A stretch of 64,000 nt of DNA from JACJYM01 sp965230495 (GTDB lineage Bacteria > Bacteroidota > Bacteroidia > Chitinophagales > Saprospiraceae): positions 124,001-188,000 of the forward strand of contig OZ246004.1 of NCBI GenBank assembly GCA_965230495.1, in the 5' to 3' direction. How positions within the stretch are numbered: the first letter of the stretch is position 1; each line of letters begins with the position of its first letter. A model generated the notes under the pieces. It saw only the letters and a list, made by a program, of their open reading frames with translations. It was not told the DNA's origin and did no database searches. A program made the position numbers and the translations under genes. Of this stretch, positions 26,497 to 35,862 are shown piece by piece.

Positions 26497-26640
26497 TAAA
26501 AGATAAATTATGACATTTTTTCTTCAGGAATGAGACATGCACTGAAATTTCGACAGTTAATCTCTAAAGTAAATGACATTTTTTCCTAATTTGTCTATTG
26601 GACAAAAATTTGATCACTAATTGGTGAAACATTAATAACT

Positions 26641-29373
26641 ATGACATACGATAATTTTACAATAAATGCCCAAGGAGCCATTCTTAAAGCTCAACAGCTG
26701 GCTGGTGCTTTGGAACAACAAGGTGTAGATACACCTCATTTACTTAAGGGGATTATTGATACGGATGAAAAACTTTCGGAATTCTTACTTCAAAAGTTAG
26801 ATATCAATGTTCCTTTATTCAAAAGGGAGATTAATCGAGCTCTTGAAGGATATCCAAAAGTAACAGGTGTAGACAAACAATACTTAACGAATGATGCGAA
26901 TAAAGCATTGGCGGCAGCGAAAAAGTTCTTACCCGAATTTGGAGATGAATATATTTCGTTGGAACTAATGCTTTTAGGAATATTAAAAGGAAATGATAAA
27001 GGGGCTAAAATTCTAAAGGATCTAGGTGCTTCAGAAAAGAATTTGAAGTTGGCGATTAAAGAGCTTAGAAAAGGAAGAAAGATAACGGATCAGACTTCCG
27101 ATACACAATACAATGCGTTGAAGAAGTATGGAATAGATTTGATAGCTAAGGCTCAGGAAGGTAAGCTTGATCCTATAGTAGGCAGAGATGAAGAGATAAG
27201 ACGAATACTTCATATTCTTTCCAGAAGAAAGAAAAACAATCCTATATTAATAGGAGAGGCCGGGGTAGGTAAGACCGCAATAATTGAGGGTATTGCCTGG
27301 AGAATATTTGAACAGGACGTACCTGATAATCTTAAATCGAAAAAGATTATTGTCTTGGATTTGGCTTCATTAATTGCCGGAGCGAAGTACAAGGGAGAAT
27401 TCGAAGAAAGACTCAAAGCTGTGGTGAAGGAAGTGACAGATTCAAATGGGGAGATTATTCTCTTTATAGATGAAATACACACACTAATAGGTGCAGGTGG
27501 CGGTAATGGTGCAATGGATGCTGCCAATATTTTGAAGCCTGCGTTGGCAAGAGGAGAATTAAGGACGATAGGGGCGACGACATCCGATGAATACCAAAAG
27601 TATTTTGAAAATGATAAGGCTCTAGTAAGAAGGTTTCAGACCGTATTTATTGACGAACCAAGTGTAGAAGATACCGTATCTATCTTAAGAGGCATTCAGG
27701 AGAAATATGAGATGTATCATAAAATTGATATTCTCGATGAAGCTCTTATTGCTGCGGCGGAATTATCACACAGATATATTACAGAGAGACAGTTGCCTGA
27801 TAAAGCCATTGATTTGATAGATGAGGCGGCGGCAAAATTGCGATTGGAACTTGATTCTGTTCCAGAGGAAATAGATGAAAAGCAACGACGGATAAGACAG
27901 TTGGAGATTGAGAAAGAATACATCAAACGTGAAGGTGATGAGAAAAAACTAAAATCTATTTCGGAACAATTGGCCAATGCCAAGGAAGAACTAGACTCGG
28001 TTACGGCAGCCTGGAGAAGTGAAAAGGATATTGTGGATACCATTCAAACACTTAAAAAGGAAGTAGAAGATCTAGAATATCAGGCGGATAAGGCCGAGAG
28101 AGAAAGTGATTTTGAACTGGTAGCGAAAATTAAATATGGTGATCTGAAAGCGAAAGAAGCACAGATTAAAGTAGCAGAAGAGAAGTTGTCAAAATTACCG
28201 GAAGATTCTCGATTTACCAATGAAGAAGTGACAGCGGATGATATTGCAGAAGTAGTAAGTCGCTGGACTGGTGTGCCGGTAACCAAAATGCTTAAGAGTG
28301 AGAAGGAAAGAATGCTTAAGCTGGAGGATGAAATAGGAGAGAGATTGATTGGACAGAAAGAAGCAGTGACTGCAGTAAGTGATGCCATACGTAGGAGCAG
28401 GGCTGGGCTTCAGGATGCTAAAAAGCCAATAGGTAGTTTCATTTTTTTAGGACCTACCGGTGTAGGGAAGACCGAATTGGCCAAATCAGTAGCAGAAGTG
28501 CTTTTTGATGATGAAAATGCAATAACCAGAATAGATATGAGTGAGTATCAAGAGCGACATTCGGTATCTAGATTGGTAGGAGCTCCTCCCGGATATGTGG
28601 GCTACGATGAAGGAGGACAGCTAACTGAGGCAGTGAGAAGAAGGCCTTATAGTATTATACTTTTGGATGAAATAGAAAAGGCTCACCCGGATACATTTAA
28701 TATATTATTGCAAGTTTTGGATGATGGTAGACTTACAGATAATAAGGGTAGGGTAGCTAACTTTAAAAACACATTGATTATCATGACTTCCAATATGGGG
28801 GCTGAGACGATACTAGAGAATTTTGAAGATTTGGAGGCAGTAGGGTCAGAGCACAGAACTGAAATCATCGAAACTACTAAACTAGAAGTTTTTGATTACT
28901 TGAAAGATAATCTCAAACCGGAATTTCTGAATAGGATTGATGAAAAAATCATGTTTTTACCACTTACCAAGGAGGAGATCAAAAAGATTGGTGGCTTAAT
29001 GTTGAGAAAAGTCAAAAAGAATCTGGCAAAACAGGAATTAAGTATTGAACTGACTGATAAAGCAATGGATCTTTTGGCAGACTTAGGTTATGATCCGCAG
29101 TTTGGAGCCAGACCTATGAAGAGGGTGATTGAAAAGGAAATTGTCAATGAATTGGCGAAAGACTTGCTGGCTGGTGAGTATGTAGCAGGAGATACTATTT
29201 ATGTGGGTACTGATGCGAAAGGGTTTACTTTTGGCAAAGAAAAACCAAAGAGCGAGGAGAAGCCTACAGTAGAAAAGAAGTCTTCGAAAAAGGAAAGTGA
29301 TGTATCTAAGCTTAGGAAAGCAACGAACGACTTAAATGATGCGATAGAAGATATTAATCCTAGTGATAATTAA
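26641..29373 (+). CDS. clpB: ATP-dependent chaperone ClpB (Clp/Hsp100)
   Basis: This 910-residue Hsp100 disaggregase has two N-terminal Clp repeats (1-145) and AAA+ module 1 with Walker A GEAGVGKT (205-212) and Walker B LFIDEIH. A coiled-coil middle domain follows (~400-525), then AAA+ module 2 with GPTGVGKT (604-611) and the pore loop GAPPGYVGYDEGG. The middle domain identifies ClpB rather than ClpA. It extracts aggregated proteins together with DnaK. The last ~45 residues are a Lys/Glu-rich tail (KPKSEEKPTVEKKSSKKE) not usual in ClpB. It is a single gene with a terminator right after it. Confidence 0.95.
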   Translation: MTYDNFTINAQGAILKAQQLAGALEQQGVDTPHLLKGIIDTDEKLSEFLLQKLDINVPLFKREINRALEGYPKVTGVDKQYLTNDANKALAAAKKFLPEFGDEYISLELMLLGILKGNDKGAKILKDLGASEKNLKLAIKELRKGRKITDQTSDTQYNALKKYGIDLIAKAQEGKLDPIVGRDEEIRRILHILSRRKKNNPILIGEAGVGKTAIIEGIAWRIFEQDVPDNLKSKKIIVLDLASLIAGAKYKGEFEERLKAVVKEVTDSNGEIILFIDEIHTLIGAGGGNGAMDAANILKPALARGELRTIGATTSDEYQKYFENDKALVRRFQTVFIDEPSVEDTVSILRGIQEKYEMYHKIDILDEALIAAAELSHRYITERQLPDKAIDLIDEAAAKLRLELDSVPEEIDEKQRRIRQLEIEKEYIKREGDEKKLKSISEQLANAKEELDSVTAAWRSEKDIVDTIQTLKKEVEDLEYQADKAERESDFELVAKIKYGDLKAKEAQIKVAEEKLSKLPEDSRFTNEEVTADDIAEVVSRWTGVPVTKMLKSEKERMLKLEDEIGERLIGQKEAVTAVSDAIRRSRAGLQDAKKPIGSFIFLGPTGVGKTELAKSVAEVLFDDENAITRIDMSEYQERHSVSRLVGAPPGYVGYDEGGQLTEAVRRRPYSIILLDEIEKAHPDTFNILLQVLDDGRLTDNKGRVANFKNTLIIMTSNMGAETILENFEDLEAVGSEHRTEIIETTKLEVFDYLKDNLKPEFLNRIDEKIMFLPLTKEEIKKIGGLMLRKVKKNLAKQELSIELTDKAMDLLADLGYDPQFGARPMKRVIEKEIVNELAKDLLAGEYVAGDTIYVGTDAKGFTFGKEKPKSEEKPTVEKKSSKKESDVSKLRKATNDLNDAIEDINPSDN

Positions 29374-29379
29374 TAAAGT

Positions 29380-29400
29380 GGGGCGAAAAGCCCCTCTTTT
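29380..29400 (+). terminator. Rho-independent terminator of clpB
   Basis: The GGGGC and GCCCC arms enclose a GAAAA loop and are followed by TCTTTT. It starts six bases after the clpB stop codon. Confidence 0.85.
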
Positions 29401-29427
29401 AATTTTACTAGGTAGGTGAGCAGTGTG

Positions 29428-32142
29428 CTAACCTGTTCTTTTCAACCCACCCGAAAGAGCATTTACAAGTAGCAACAACTTCAGAAGATATTGTTCACTT
29501 TGTTGTGGTTTGCTATCCTTAATATCACGCCATTTTTTAAGATAGTCAATTTGTATTTTATGTAATACTTTCAATGCCGTATTTCGCAACTTAATGTTTT
29601 CCAATTTTGTAATTCGTCGGGTTTCTACAGGTTTTTCGGTCATTTCTTCTATTTTCTGAAGACTATTTTGATAGTCTGTAAGTATCAAATCCATCAATTC
29701 TTTTTTCGTTTGTGGATTTTCAACAAAATCGGCAAAATCTTCCATAATATCTCGGTCTGCATTTAGCAAGTTGGACTCTATTTGGATAAGACGATATTTG
29801 AGGAAAGGCCATTCTGTGACAAGAAGCCTCAGTTTTTCAAAATCGTCTGGGTGTTTTTCTTTTAAGTCACTTAAGGCAGTTCCCATTCCAAACCAACTGG
29901 TAAGATTAAATCTGGATTGACTCCAGCTGAATACCCATGGAATGGACCGAAGATCATCTAGAGACCGTTGGCCTGTTCTACGTGCAGGTCGAGAACCAAT
30001 TTTACTTTGTTCTAAAACATCTATAGGAGTAGCTTTGGTGTAAAAGTCAATAAAATGAGGGTGGTCAAGTAATTTTCTGTAGGTACTTCTCGCTAAACCC
30101 ACCAATCGGTCCATTATTTCATATAGCTGTTCGTCTTTGGTTTTGTTGCTTTTTATTAAAGCTTGTCTTGCAGTTCCGGCTACAAACATTTCCAGATTAT
30201 ACGTCGCAGTAAGTCTATTGGCAAACTGATTGGCGATCGTTTCTCCTTGAATAGTCATTTTAATCTGGCCACTCATAGAACCGGGAGGCATACTGTCTAA
30301 AAAGCGATGAATTTTTCCTCCGCCACGACTTATGGTCCCACCACGTCCATGAAAGAAACACAATCGAACACCTAGCCGATCAGCAGCTTGGGTGAGGTTT
30401 TCTTCTGCTTTATAGATATTCCAGCGACTGGCCAATATACCTCCATCCTTATTACTATCGCTATAGCCTAACATAATCTCTTGAATAAAACCTCCAATTT
30501 TCGTTTGTCTTCTTTGCATCACGGGATGATTTAGAAAATCTGTGATAATTTCCGGCCCTGCCTTTAGATCATCAATGGTTTCTAACAGCGGCACTACGGG
30601 AAGGTCAATTTCTTGTAAGCCTACCTCTCTCAGCAGTACGAATACCAAGAGAAGATCACTCAAACTACGTGTCATACTGACGATGAGAGAGCCTATACCA
30701 TCTGTGCCGTAGTGATCAATGTAAATTTTTACTTCTCGGAGGTAACCAAGTACATTATCGGCTTCCGGACCGCAGGAAATGCTTGGTGCCAGAAAAGGTC
30801 GATTGCTTTTTAATTCCTTGTTTAAGAATGATAACCGTTCTTGCTCTGTCCATTTTGAATAGTCGTAGTCTTCAAAGCCAGAAGCTGCTAATATCTGACT
30901 AATGGCCTTTTCGTGATAAGCACTATTTTGTCTGATATCTAGCTTGGCTAAATGAAAGCCAAAACATAATACGGTTCGCTCTAAAGGGAAAAGCCATTGT
31001 TTTGCTATTCGTATTGCTCCTAAATTTATCAGGAGTTTTCTTATCTTTTTCAGTTCTACGGATAACTCACTGGCGGATCGGAAATATCCCTTTTCTCCGA
31101 AAGAATGATTGTCGGCAATTGTATTTTCTAGTTTAAGCAATTGTAAATTAAGAAATTGCCGTAGCGGCTCCGAAGGATTTCGGCCTAAGGCCTTTAGCCC
31201 TTTTTCTCCTAGGATCTCGGCGGTTTCCTTAATTTGATTTAAAAATGTGAGAGGAAAGGAATTTTGCAAACTTGAGAAACTCAATTTCCGAGTTAAATCA
31301 AGCAACTGTTGGCGTATCATCTTAAGGGCCGCCTGTCGATGTAATTGAAGGGTAGAGGCGGTGAATGAAGGAGTGACAAATGGGTGACCATCTCTGTCGC
31401 CACCTACCCAACTACCGAACTGAATTAGCGGGAAATGTTCGGGACATTCCAACAGTTGTGATGAAAATCCTAGAGTAGTCCATGCATTGAGAAGACGCTG
31501 ATCTGTTAAACGAACAGCTTCGGGAAACACATTTACGAAGTAATGCATAAGGTTGTTTCTCTCATCTTCGAGGCGAGGCTTCTGTAGATAAATTTCGCCG
31601 GTACGCCACCATCGTTCCATGAGGCTAATGATTTCCTGCTTTATTTCCGACTTTTCTGAAGCCGACCATTTAGGATTTTCCTTTTTTACAAGCAGTAGGT
31701 ATAGTTCTCTGTGAATATCAAGGACAGTTAGTCGTTTTGCTTCTGTGGGATGAGCAGTGAGAACAGGAATGACTTTTATTTCTCGTAGTTTTTTGGCTAT
31801 CTCTTTCTCATCGACTTGATCCACTTTCCATTGGTGAAGTGTTTCACCCCAGGAACCTCTGGTAGATGAGATACCGATTTCCGTTTCTGCTTTTCGACGA
31901 TATTGGGTAGCTGCATTTTCTTCGACCATATTTAATAGTTCAAAACATATGCCGATGGCTTGAGTAAATCTTTCATCAAATTGATCTGTATTATTAGGAT
32001 TTATTTGACCGTCAAACGGTAATATTTTTGCTAATTCCTCTTCGCCGATACTTGTGAGCATTTCCTTAAACAAGGATATCAAATATTGAAAATCGACTTT
32101 TATTTTCTCCAGTCCTTCCTGCTGTAGTTTTTCTTTATTCAT
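29428..32142 (-). CDS. ppc: Phosphoenolpyruvate carboxylase
   Basis: This 904-residue enzyme is full length. It carboxylates phosphoenolpyruvate to oxaloacetate, replenishing the TCA cycle. Signatures are VLTAHPTEAKR (the catalytic His, ~130-140), LGYSDSNKDGGILASRW, the glycine loop FFHGRGGTISRGGG, and KIGSRPARR. It is convergent with clpB across the terminator region. With pckA in the same window, both directions of the PEP/oxaloacetate node are encoded. Confidence 0.96.
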   Translation of the reverse strand: MNKEKLQQEGLEKIKVDFQYLISLFKEMLTSIGEEELAKILPFDGQINPNNTDQFDERFTQAIGICFELLNMVEENAATQYRRKAETEIGISSTRGSWGETLHQWKVDQVDEKEIAKKLREIKVIPVLTAHPTEAKRLTVLDIHRELYLLLVKKENPKWSASEKSEIKQEIISLMERWWRTGEIYLQKPRLEDERNNLMHYFVNVFPEAVRLTDQRLLNAWTTLGFSSQLLECPEHFPLIQFGSWVGGDRDGHPFVTPSFTASTLQLHRQAALKMIRQQLLDLTRKLSFSSLQNSFPLTFLNQIKETAEILGEKGLKALGRNPSEPLRQFLNLQLLKLENTIADNHSFGEKGYFRSASELSVELKKIRKLLINLGAIRIAKQWLFPLERTVLCFGFHLAKLDIRQNSAYHEKAISQILAASGFEDYDYSKWTEQERLSFLNKELKSNRPFLAPSISCGPEADNVLGYLREVKIYIDHYGTDGIGSLIVSMTRSLSDLLLVFVLLREVGLQEIDLPVVPLLETIDDLKAGPEIITDFLNHPVMQRRQTKIGGFIQEIMLGYSDSNKDGGILASRWNIYKAEENLTQAADRLGVRLCFFHGRGGTISRGGGKIHRFLDSMPPGSMSGQIKMTIQGETIANQFANRLTATYNLEMFVAGTARQALIKSNKTKDEQLYEIMDRLVGLARSTYRKLLDHPHFIDFYTKATPIDVLEQSKIGSRPARRTGQRSLDDLRSIPWVFSWSQSRFNLTSWFGMGTALSDLKEKHPDDFEKLRLLVTEWPFLKYRLIQIESNLLNADRDIMEDFADFVENPQTKKELMDLILTDYQNSLQKIEEMTEKPVETRRITKLENIKLRNTALKVLHKIQIDYLKKWRDIKDSKPQQSEQYLLKLLLLVNALSGGLKRTG

Positions 32143-32282
32143 TTTTTGATGTTTTAAACGGACAGAGATTGCTCTCAGTACTTATTCATGTTTTAAGTCA
32201 CCAAAATACCATATAGCATTTGCTCTGATATGATCTTAAAATAATGTGAACAAATCTAGTTCATATGGTTCATATTGCGTAC

Positions 32283-32759
32283 TTATCTTTCTAAAGAAAT
32301 TCTTTTCTCCCATTCTGATTTTATTTTTTTCATTTGAATTAAATATAGAATAAGTGGAATTAACTCGAGTCGGAAACTTATATTCATACCATTATTATTT
32401 CCTAAGAATGGAAGTATGGCAGTTACTAAAATACAAACTAATATTCCAATAACAGCATCTATAATGGCAAACTTTACCGCCCATTCTTTTTCCGTCAATA
32501 ACCCATAAGCCACGATTCCTTTTAATATGAATAGAAGTGTCAGAAATAGCCCGACTAAGGAAAAGGGGTTCATCGTTTGTAATCCATATAATGATATGCT
32601 GAAGTTCATTCCAATTGCTCCTAAAATCAATATAATAGGAATGGCGGCTCCAAAAATCAGGAAAATCCAAACGAATATTTTTATCCAAGTAGGAAGCAAA
32701 TCTCTTCTTCTTAGATTTAAGTTTTGTATTTGTTGGTCATCTAAAATATTTTCGTTCAT
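32283..32759 (-). CDS. Hypothetical four-helix membrane protein
   Basis: This 158-residue protein has about four transmembrane segments (IFVWIFLIFGAAIPIILIL, then SLVGLFLTLLFILKGIVAYG, FAIIDAVIGILVCILVTAIL and LIPLILYLIQM). The short charged N terminus and C-terminal tail (KKIKSEWEKR) are probably cytoplasmic. No known family recognised. It is a monocistronic gene in an accessory-looking stretch. Confidence 0.6.
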   Translation of the reverse strand: MNENILDDQQIQNLNLRRRDLLPTWIKIFVWIFLIFGAAIPIILILGAIGMNFSISLYGLQTMNPFSLVGLFLTLLFILKGIVAYGLLTEKEWAVKFAIIDAVIGILVCILVTAILPFLGNNNGMNISFRLELIPLILYLIQMKKIKSEWEKRISLER

Positions 32760-32842
32760 GGTCTAAGAGTTTAGTTCGATATAGGTACTAAGTAGTAAAG
32801 ATAGATGATAGCACAGTATGCAAGATATTGTACCATTGATAT

Positions 32843-33928
32843 TTATTCTTTTATATACGTATTCTTCGTTATTATTTCGGTTAAAGTTTGTCCATCAAAT
32901 TTCCAAATTCCGTCCTTCCCTCCGAACCATATATTGTCTTCCAAATCATTCAAAATGAATAACACATTAGAAATAGTTTGTCCTCCATAGTTAAATGTAG
33001 AAAACTCTTGACCATCAAAAATGCACAGATTTCCCATATCTGCACCAATCCATAAGTTGCCATTTTTGTCTTCACAAATTGCCCGAATTCGTTTGTTACA
33101 AAGACCATCTTCAATAGAATAGGTTATAAAATAATCTTTATCAAATTTGGTCAATCCACTATTCCCATTACCATTAAATCCGAACCATAGAACTCCTTTA
33201 CTGTCTTCATAAATTGTCCTTACCATATCATCACTTAATCCATCTTTGGGTAGATATTGTGTAAAAACATTTCCATCAAATCTACTTACACCACCATGAG
33301 TCATTGAAGCGAACCACATATTTCCTTTGTTATCCTTTTTGATAAAAGGTACCCAGTTATGATATAAACTATCTTCTTGTTTCCAACCGATTTGGGTTAA
33401 GTGTGATTTGAAGTTTTTTCCGTCATATTCGTATGCTCCACCGCCAGCGGTTCCTATCCACAAGTTGTTATTATCATCTATAGCCAGAGAATGTGCGGCA
33501 TTTGGATTCATAACCGGATAGACCTTGCCAATCCAGCCACTTGTCGTATCTTGATATGGCAATGGTATATGTTCAAAGTGTTCTCTATTGTATTTGACTA
33601 TACCATTTTGAGTTCCGAACCATAGATTGTTATTTTCGTCTGAAGCTATTGAAAAGACTTGATTACTGCTCAAGCCATCTTTTTGGGTGTAGTTTTTAAA
33701 TGTTTTTCCATCGTAATGAAATATACCACCACCATTGCTACTAAACCAAATAGTTCCGTCTTTGCCAACCATTCCGCTTGAAAATCCATACTTGGGAACA
33801 GAAATTTTGCTTACTTCAGAAGCTCTTTCAATCTCAACCAATTTCTTTTTTTCCTTGACTTGCCCGTTACATGAAATGAATATTGAAACTAAAATGGATA
33901 TAATAATATTTCTAAATATGAATTTCAT
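32843..33928 (-). CDS. Lipoprotein with two-component regulator propeller (Reg_prop) repeats
   Basis: This 361-residue protein has a lipoprotein signal (IIISILVSIFISC, lipobox Cys ~20). It then has repeated propeller blades of about 40-45 residues with the core NLWFGT or VLWFGF and FDGxxF (GKTFKNYTQKDGLSSNQV, for example). This is the sensor propeller seen in hybrid two-component systems of Bacteroidota, but here it has no kinase or DNA-binding part. It is probably an outer-membrane-anchored ligand-binding or scaffold protein. Function otherwise unknown. Confidence 0.78.
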   Translation of the reverse strand: MKFIFRNIIISILVSIFISCNGQVKEKKKLVEIERASEVSKISVPKYGFSSGMVGKDGTIWFSSNGGGIFHYDGKTFKNYTQKDGLSSNQVFSIASDENNNLWFGTQNGIVKYNREHFEHIPLPYQDTTSGWIGKVYPVMNPNAAHSLAIDDNNNLWIGTAGGGAYEYDGKNFKSHLTQIGWKQEDSLYHNWVPFIKKDNKGNMWFASMTHGGVSRFDGNVFTQYLPKDGLSDDMVRTIYEDSKGVLWFGFNGNGNSGLTKFDKDYFITYSIEDGLCNKRIRAICEDKNGNLWIGADMGNLCIFDGQEFSTFNYGGQTISNVLFILNDLEDNIWFGGKDGIWKFDGQTLTEIITKNTYIKE

Positions 33929-34100
33929 CTTTTTGTCTTAATCTGTTTTCACAAGGTACAAGTATTGAGCTTATTTTTTTTAGTCCTATAAGAATCTGAT
34001 ATACGCTTTGATGTCTTGATAGTTGAACGTCCAACAAATTGTTATTAGGGATAGAATGATTATTGTTCAAATCTATTTCCTTTCTTTTCAGGGAAGTAAT

Positions 34101-34165
34101 GGACGGTTAGTGTATGTGGCGTCCCGACCGAATGGGAGGCACGAACATCATACACATTGCTAGTA
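34101..34165 (-). repeat. attC-like imperfect palindrome A
   Basis: The inverted arms GTGTATG (34110-34116) and CATACAC (34149-34155) surround 32 bases that contain a smaller TCCC/GGGA stem and the core CCGACCGAATGGGAG. Element B at 35796 shares the layout and core. Each element lies just after the stop codon of a minus-strand gene, where the recombination site of an integron cassette would be. The outer AAC/GTT box is degenerate here, so this copy may be inactive. Confidence 0.45.
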
Positions 34166-34172
34166 ACTGGCT

Positions 34173-35009
34173 TTAATTCACTTTTATCTTTCCATTAGTT
34201 CTTATATACAAAATGATTTCCTCTTCGGATTCATTTGTAATTGTATGGATTGCTTTATCAGTTGAACCAAAATAACTTCCAATATCTAAAGTCTTTAAAT
34301 CTTTATTTATGGGCATGAGATAACTTAATTCTCCTTTAATTACAACAGAATGCAATGTGCTTCCCTCGGTTTCTATTTCTCCTTTATAGCCTTTTGGCAG
34401 TTTGACAAAAAGACTTTTTAGTTCTTTATTCTCTAAAAGGAAGCTTATTTCACCTTTGCTTTTTGAATCAATCCATGTTGTCTTTTCATGATTCAGCCAA
34501 ATTATATTCGAAACCTCAATATTTATTGGTCTTTCTCCGCTATCAAATGCTTCACTTGTCGGTTTTACAAGATAAGGTCCATTGTCTATTTCTACTAAAG
34601 CAATATTTTCTTCTCCTTTTGCAGAAGTGATATGTGATTCTCCAACAGGCTGAGTCCAAAATGAACCAGGTTTCATCCACATATTTTCGGCATTTGGGTC
34701 ATCATTGTGAACCAATCCTTTGATCACAACAGCTCTGTAAGTGACATTATGAATATGTGGCGGTGAAGAAAATCCGTCTACAAATTTTGCTAAAAAACCT
34801 GTTGGAACTTTTCCTCTTCTGTCTCCCCAAATTGTTCCAGCTTGTGGGCTTTGGTCTCCTCTTGCTGGATTCAATTTTTCCCAAATGATTTCGGAACTTA
34901 AAAGAACTTTATTGGTTGGATTTTCAATTATTAGAGAATTATCCTTTAGATCCCCACAAGAATTTAAAAGTCCAATTACCAATAAAAGGTATATAATTTT
35001 TTTCTTCAT
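34173..35009 (-). CDS. DUF4437-type cupin lipoprotein
   Basis: This 278-residue protein has a lipoprotein signal (LLLVIGLLNSCG). Two cupin-like domains follow; the first carries SSPPHIHNVTYRAVVIKG with metal-binding His residues and ESHITSAKGEENIALVE, the second LPKGYKGEIETEGSTLHSVVIKGELSY. The pattern matches DUF4437 proteins. Enzymatic role unknown. It follows the 249-residue hypothetical gene by 15 bp, and both are bounded by attC-like elements A and B. Confidence 0.72.
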   Translation of the reverse strand: MKKKIIYLLLVIGLLNSCGDLKDNSLIIENPTNKVLLSSEIIWEKLNPARGDQSPQAGTIWGDRRGKVPTGFLAKFVDGFSSPPHIHNVTYRAVVIKGLVHNDDPNAENMWMKPGSFWTQPVGESHITSAKGEENIALVEIDNGPYLVKPTSEAFDSGERPINIEVSNIIWLNHEKTTWIDSKSKGEISFLLENKELKSLFVKLPKGYKGEIETEGSTLHSVVIKGELSYLMPINKDLKTLDIGSYFGSTDKAIHTITNESEEEIILYIRTNGKIKVN

Positions 35010-35024
35010 TGTTGTTTCTTTCTT

Positions 35025-35774
35025 TCAATTTTTTCCGAATAGGTTTGACCAAAATCCACCTTTCTTTTTCGGTTTCTCTTTTGGTTTATTTGCACTCGGA
35101 TTATTTACTTTTTTATCAGGCATTGGAACTTCGTTTAAATCCGTCAAATCATTTGTCATTTTCTTAATCGCTGAAAACATTGGTGCAGCCATTGGTATTA
35201 ATGGTTCTGTCGGTTCTAAACTGAAAAATTCATTCTTATCATCCAGTCCTATTGGAAAATTTGTTCGATCTGTCCATTCTTTTTCATTTAAGGCAGGTGG
35301 GATTTCCGATTGTAATTTTTGGTCGAGACTTTCTCTTGATTTTCCGATTATTTGCTCTTCGATATTTTGTTCACCTAATTTCAAAATTGTTCTACTGAAA
35401 AAATCAATTCCTTTGTATGGAATATGAATCAAGAAAATTTGAGTAACACCTTCTTTCTTGTAAACATCTAAAACCTTAAAATAGCTATTACAATTTATCG
35501 AATGCAATCCCCATTTTTCTGTTGCTGGATTTATTCGAAATAATGGGGCAGCTTTACTCGATGCAAAAATGAATCTACAATTCGTCATCGGTTTTCCTGC
35601 ATAATTTGAAACGTCAACAAAGGTTTGAGAGCGGAAAATTTTTCGTATTTCGTATTTGTCGATTATACTTTGTCTTAAATTCGTATCTCGATAATACATT
35701 GTCATTCCAGGTAAAGTCCAATTGACAATTTCTTCAATTCTTTCAAGCGGTTTGTTGCTTTTTTCGTTGGTCAT
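35025..35774 (-). CDS. Hypothetical protein, no recognised domain
   Basis: This 249-residue soluble protein has no signal peptide. The middle (~55-130) has mixed alpha/beta character (CRFIFASSKAAPLFRI, TQIFLIHIPYKGIDFFSRTI). The C-terminal ~35 residues are Pro/Lys-rich and end KKKGGFWSNLFGKN. I do not recognise the family. It lies between two homologous palindromic elements together with the DUF4437 gene, as expected for cassette cargo. Confidence 0.5.
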   Translation of the reverse strand: MTNEKSNKPLERIEEIVNWTLPGMTMYYRDTNLRQSIIDKYEIRKIFRSQTFVDVSNYAGKPMTNCRFIFASSKAAPLFRINPATEKWGLHSINCNSYFKVLDVYKKEGVTQIFLIHIPYKGIDFFSRTILKLGEQNIEEQIIGKSRESLDQKLQSEIPPALNEKEWTDRTNFPIGLDDKNEFFSLEPTEPLIPMAAPMFSAIKKMTNDLTDLNEVPMPDKKVNNPSANKPKEKPKKKGGFWSNLFGKN

Positions 35775-35795
35775 TTGTCTTTCTTTTTTTAATGG

Positions 35796-35862
35796 AAGTG
35801 AACGGCTAGTATATGAGGAGTGCGACCGATAGGGAGCATTACTTCATATACAGTGTTATACT
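35796..35862 (-). repeat. attC-like imperfect palindrome B
   Basis: AACGGCTAGTATATG at 35801-35815 is mirrored by CATATACAGTGTT at 35845-35857. The GTATATG/CATATAC arms pair perfectly, and the outer AAC/GTT boxes correspond to the conserved ends of attC R boxes. The central CGACCGATAGGGAG matches the core of element A. It overlaps the last codons and stop of the exonuclease gene. Confidence 0.5.

Noticed and set aside
27031..28868. Minus-strand ORFs inside clpB
   Set aside because: Serine-rich shadows of a highly conserved chaperone gene.
33929..34100. Minus-strand open frame of about 60 codons upstream of the propeller lipoprotein
   Set aside because: No ATG start, Asn-rich, no recognisable domain; may be chance or eroded sequence.
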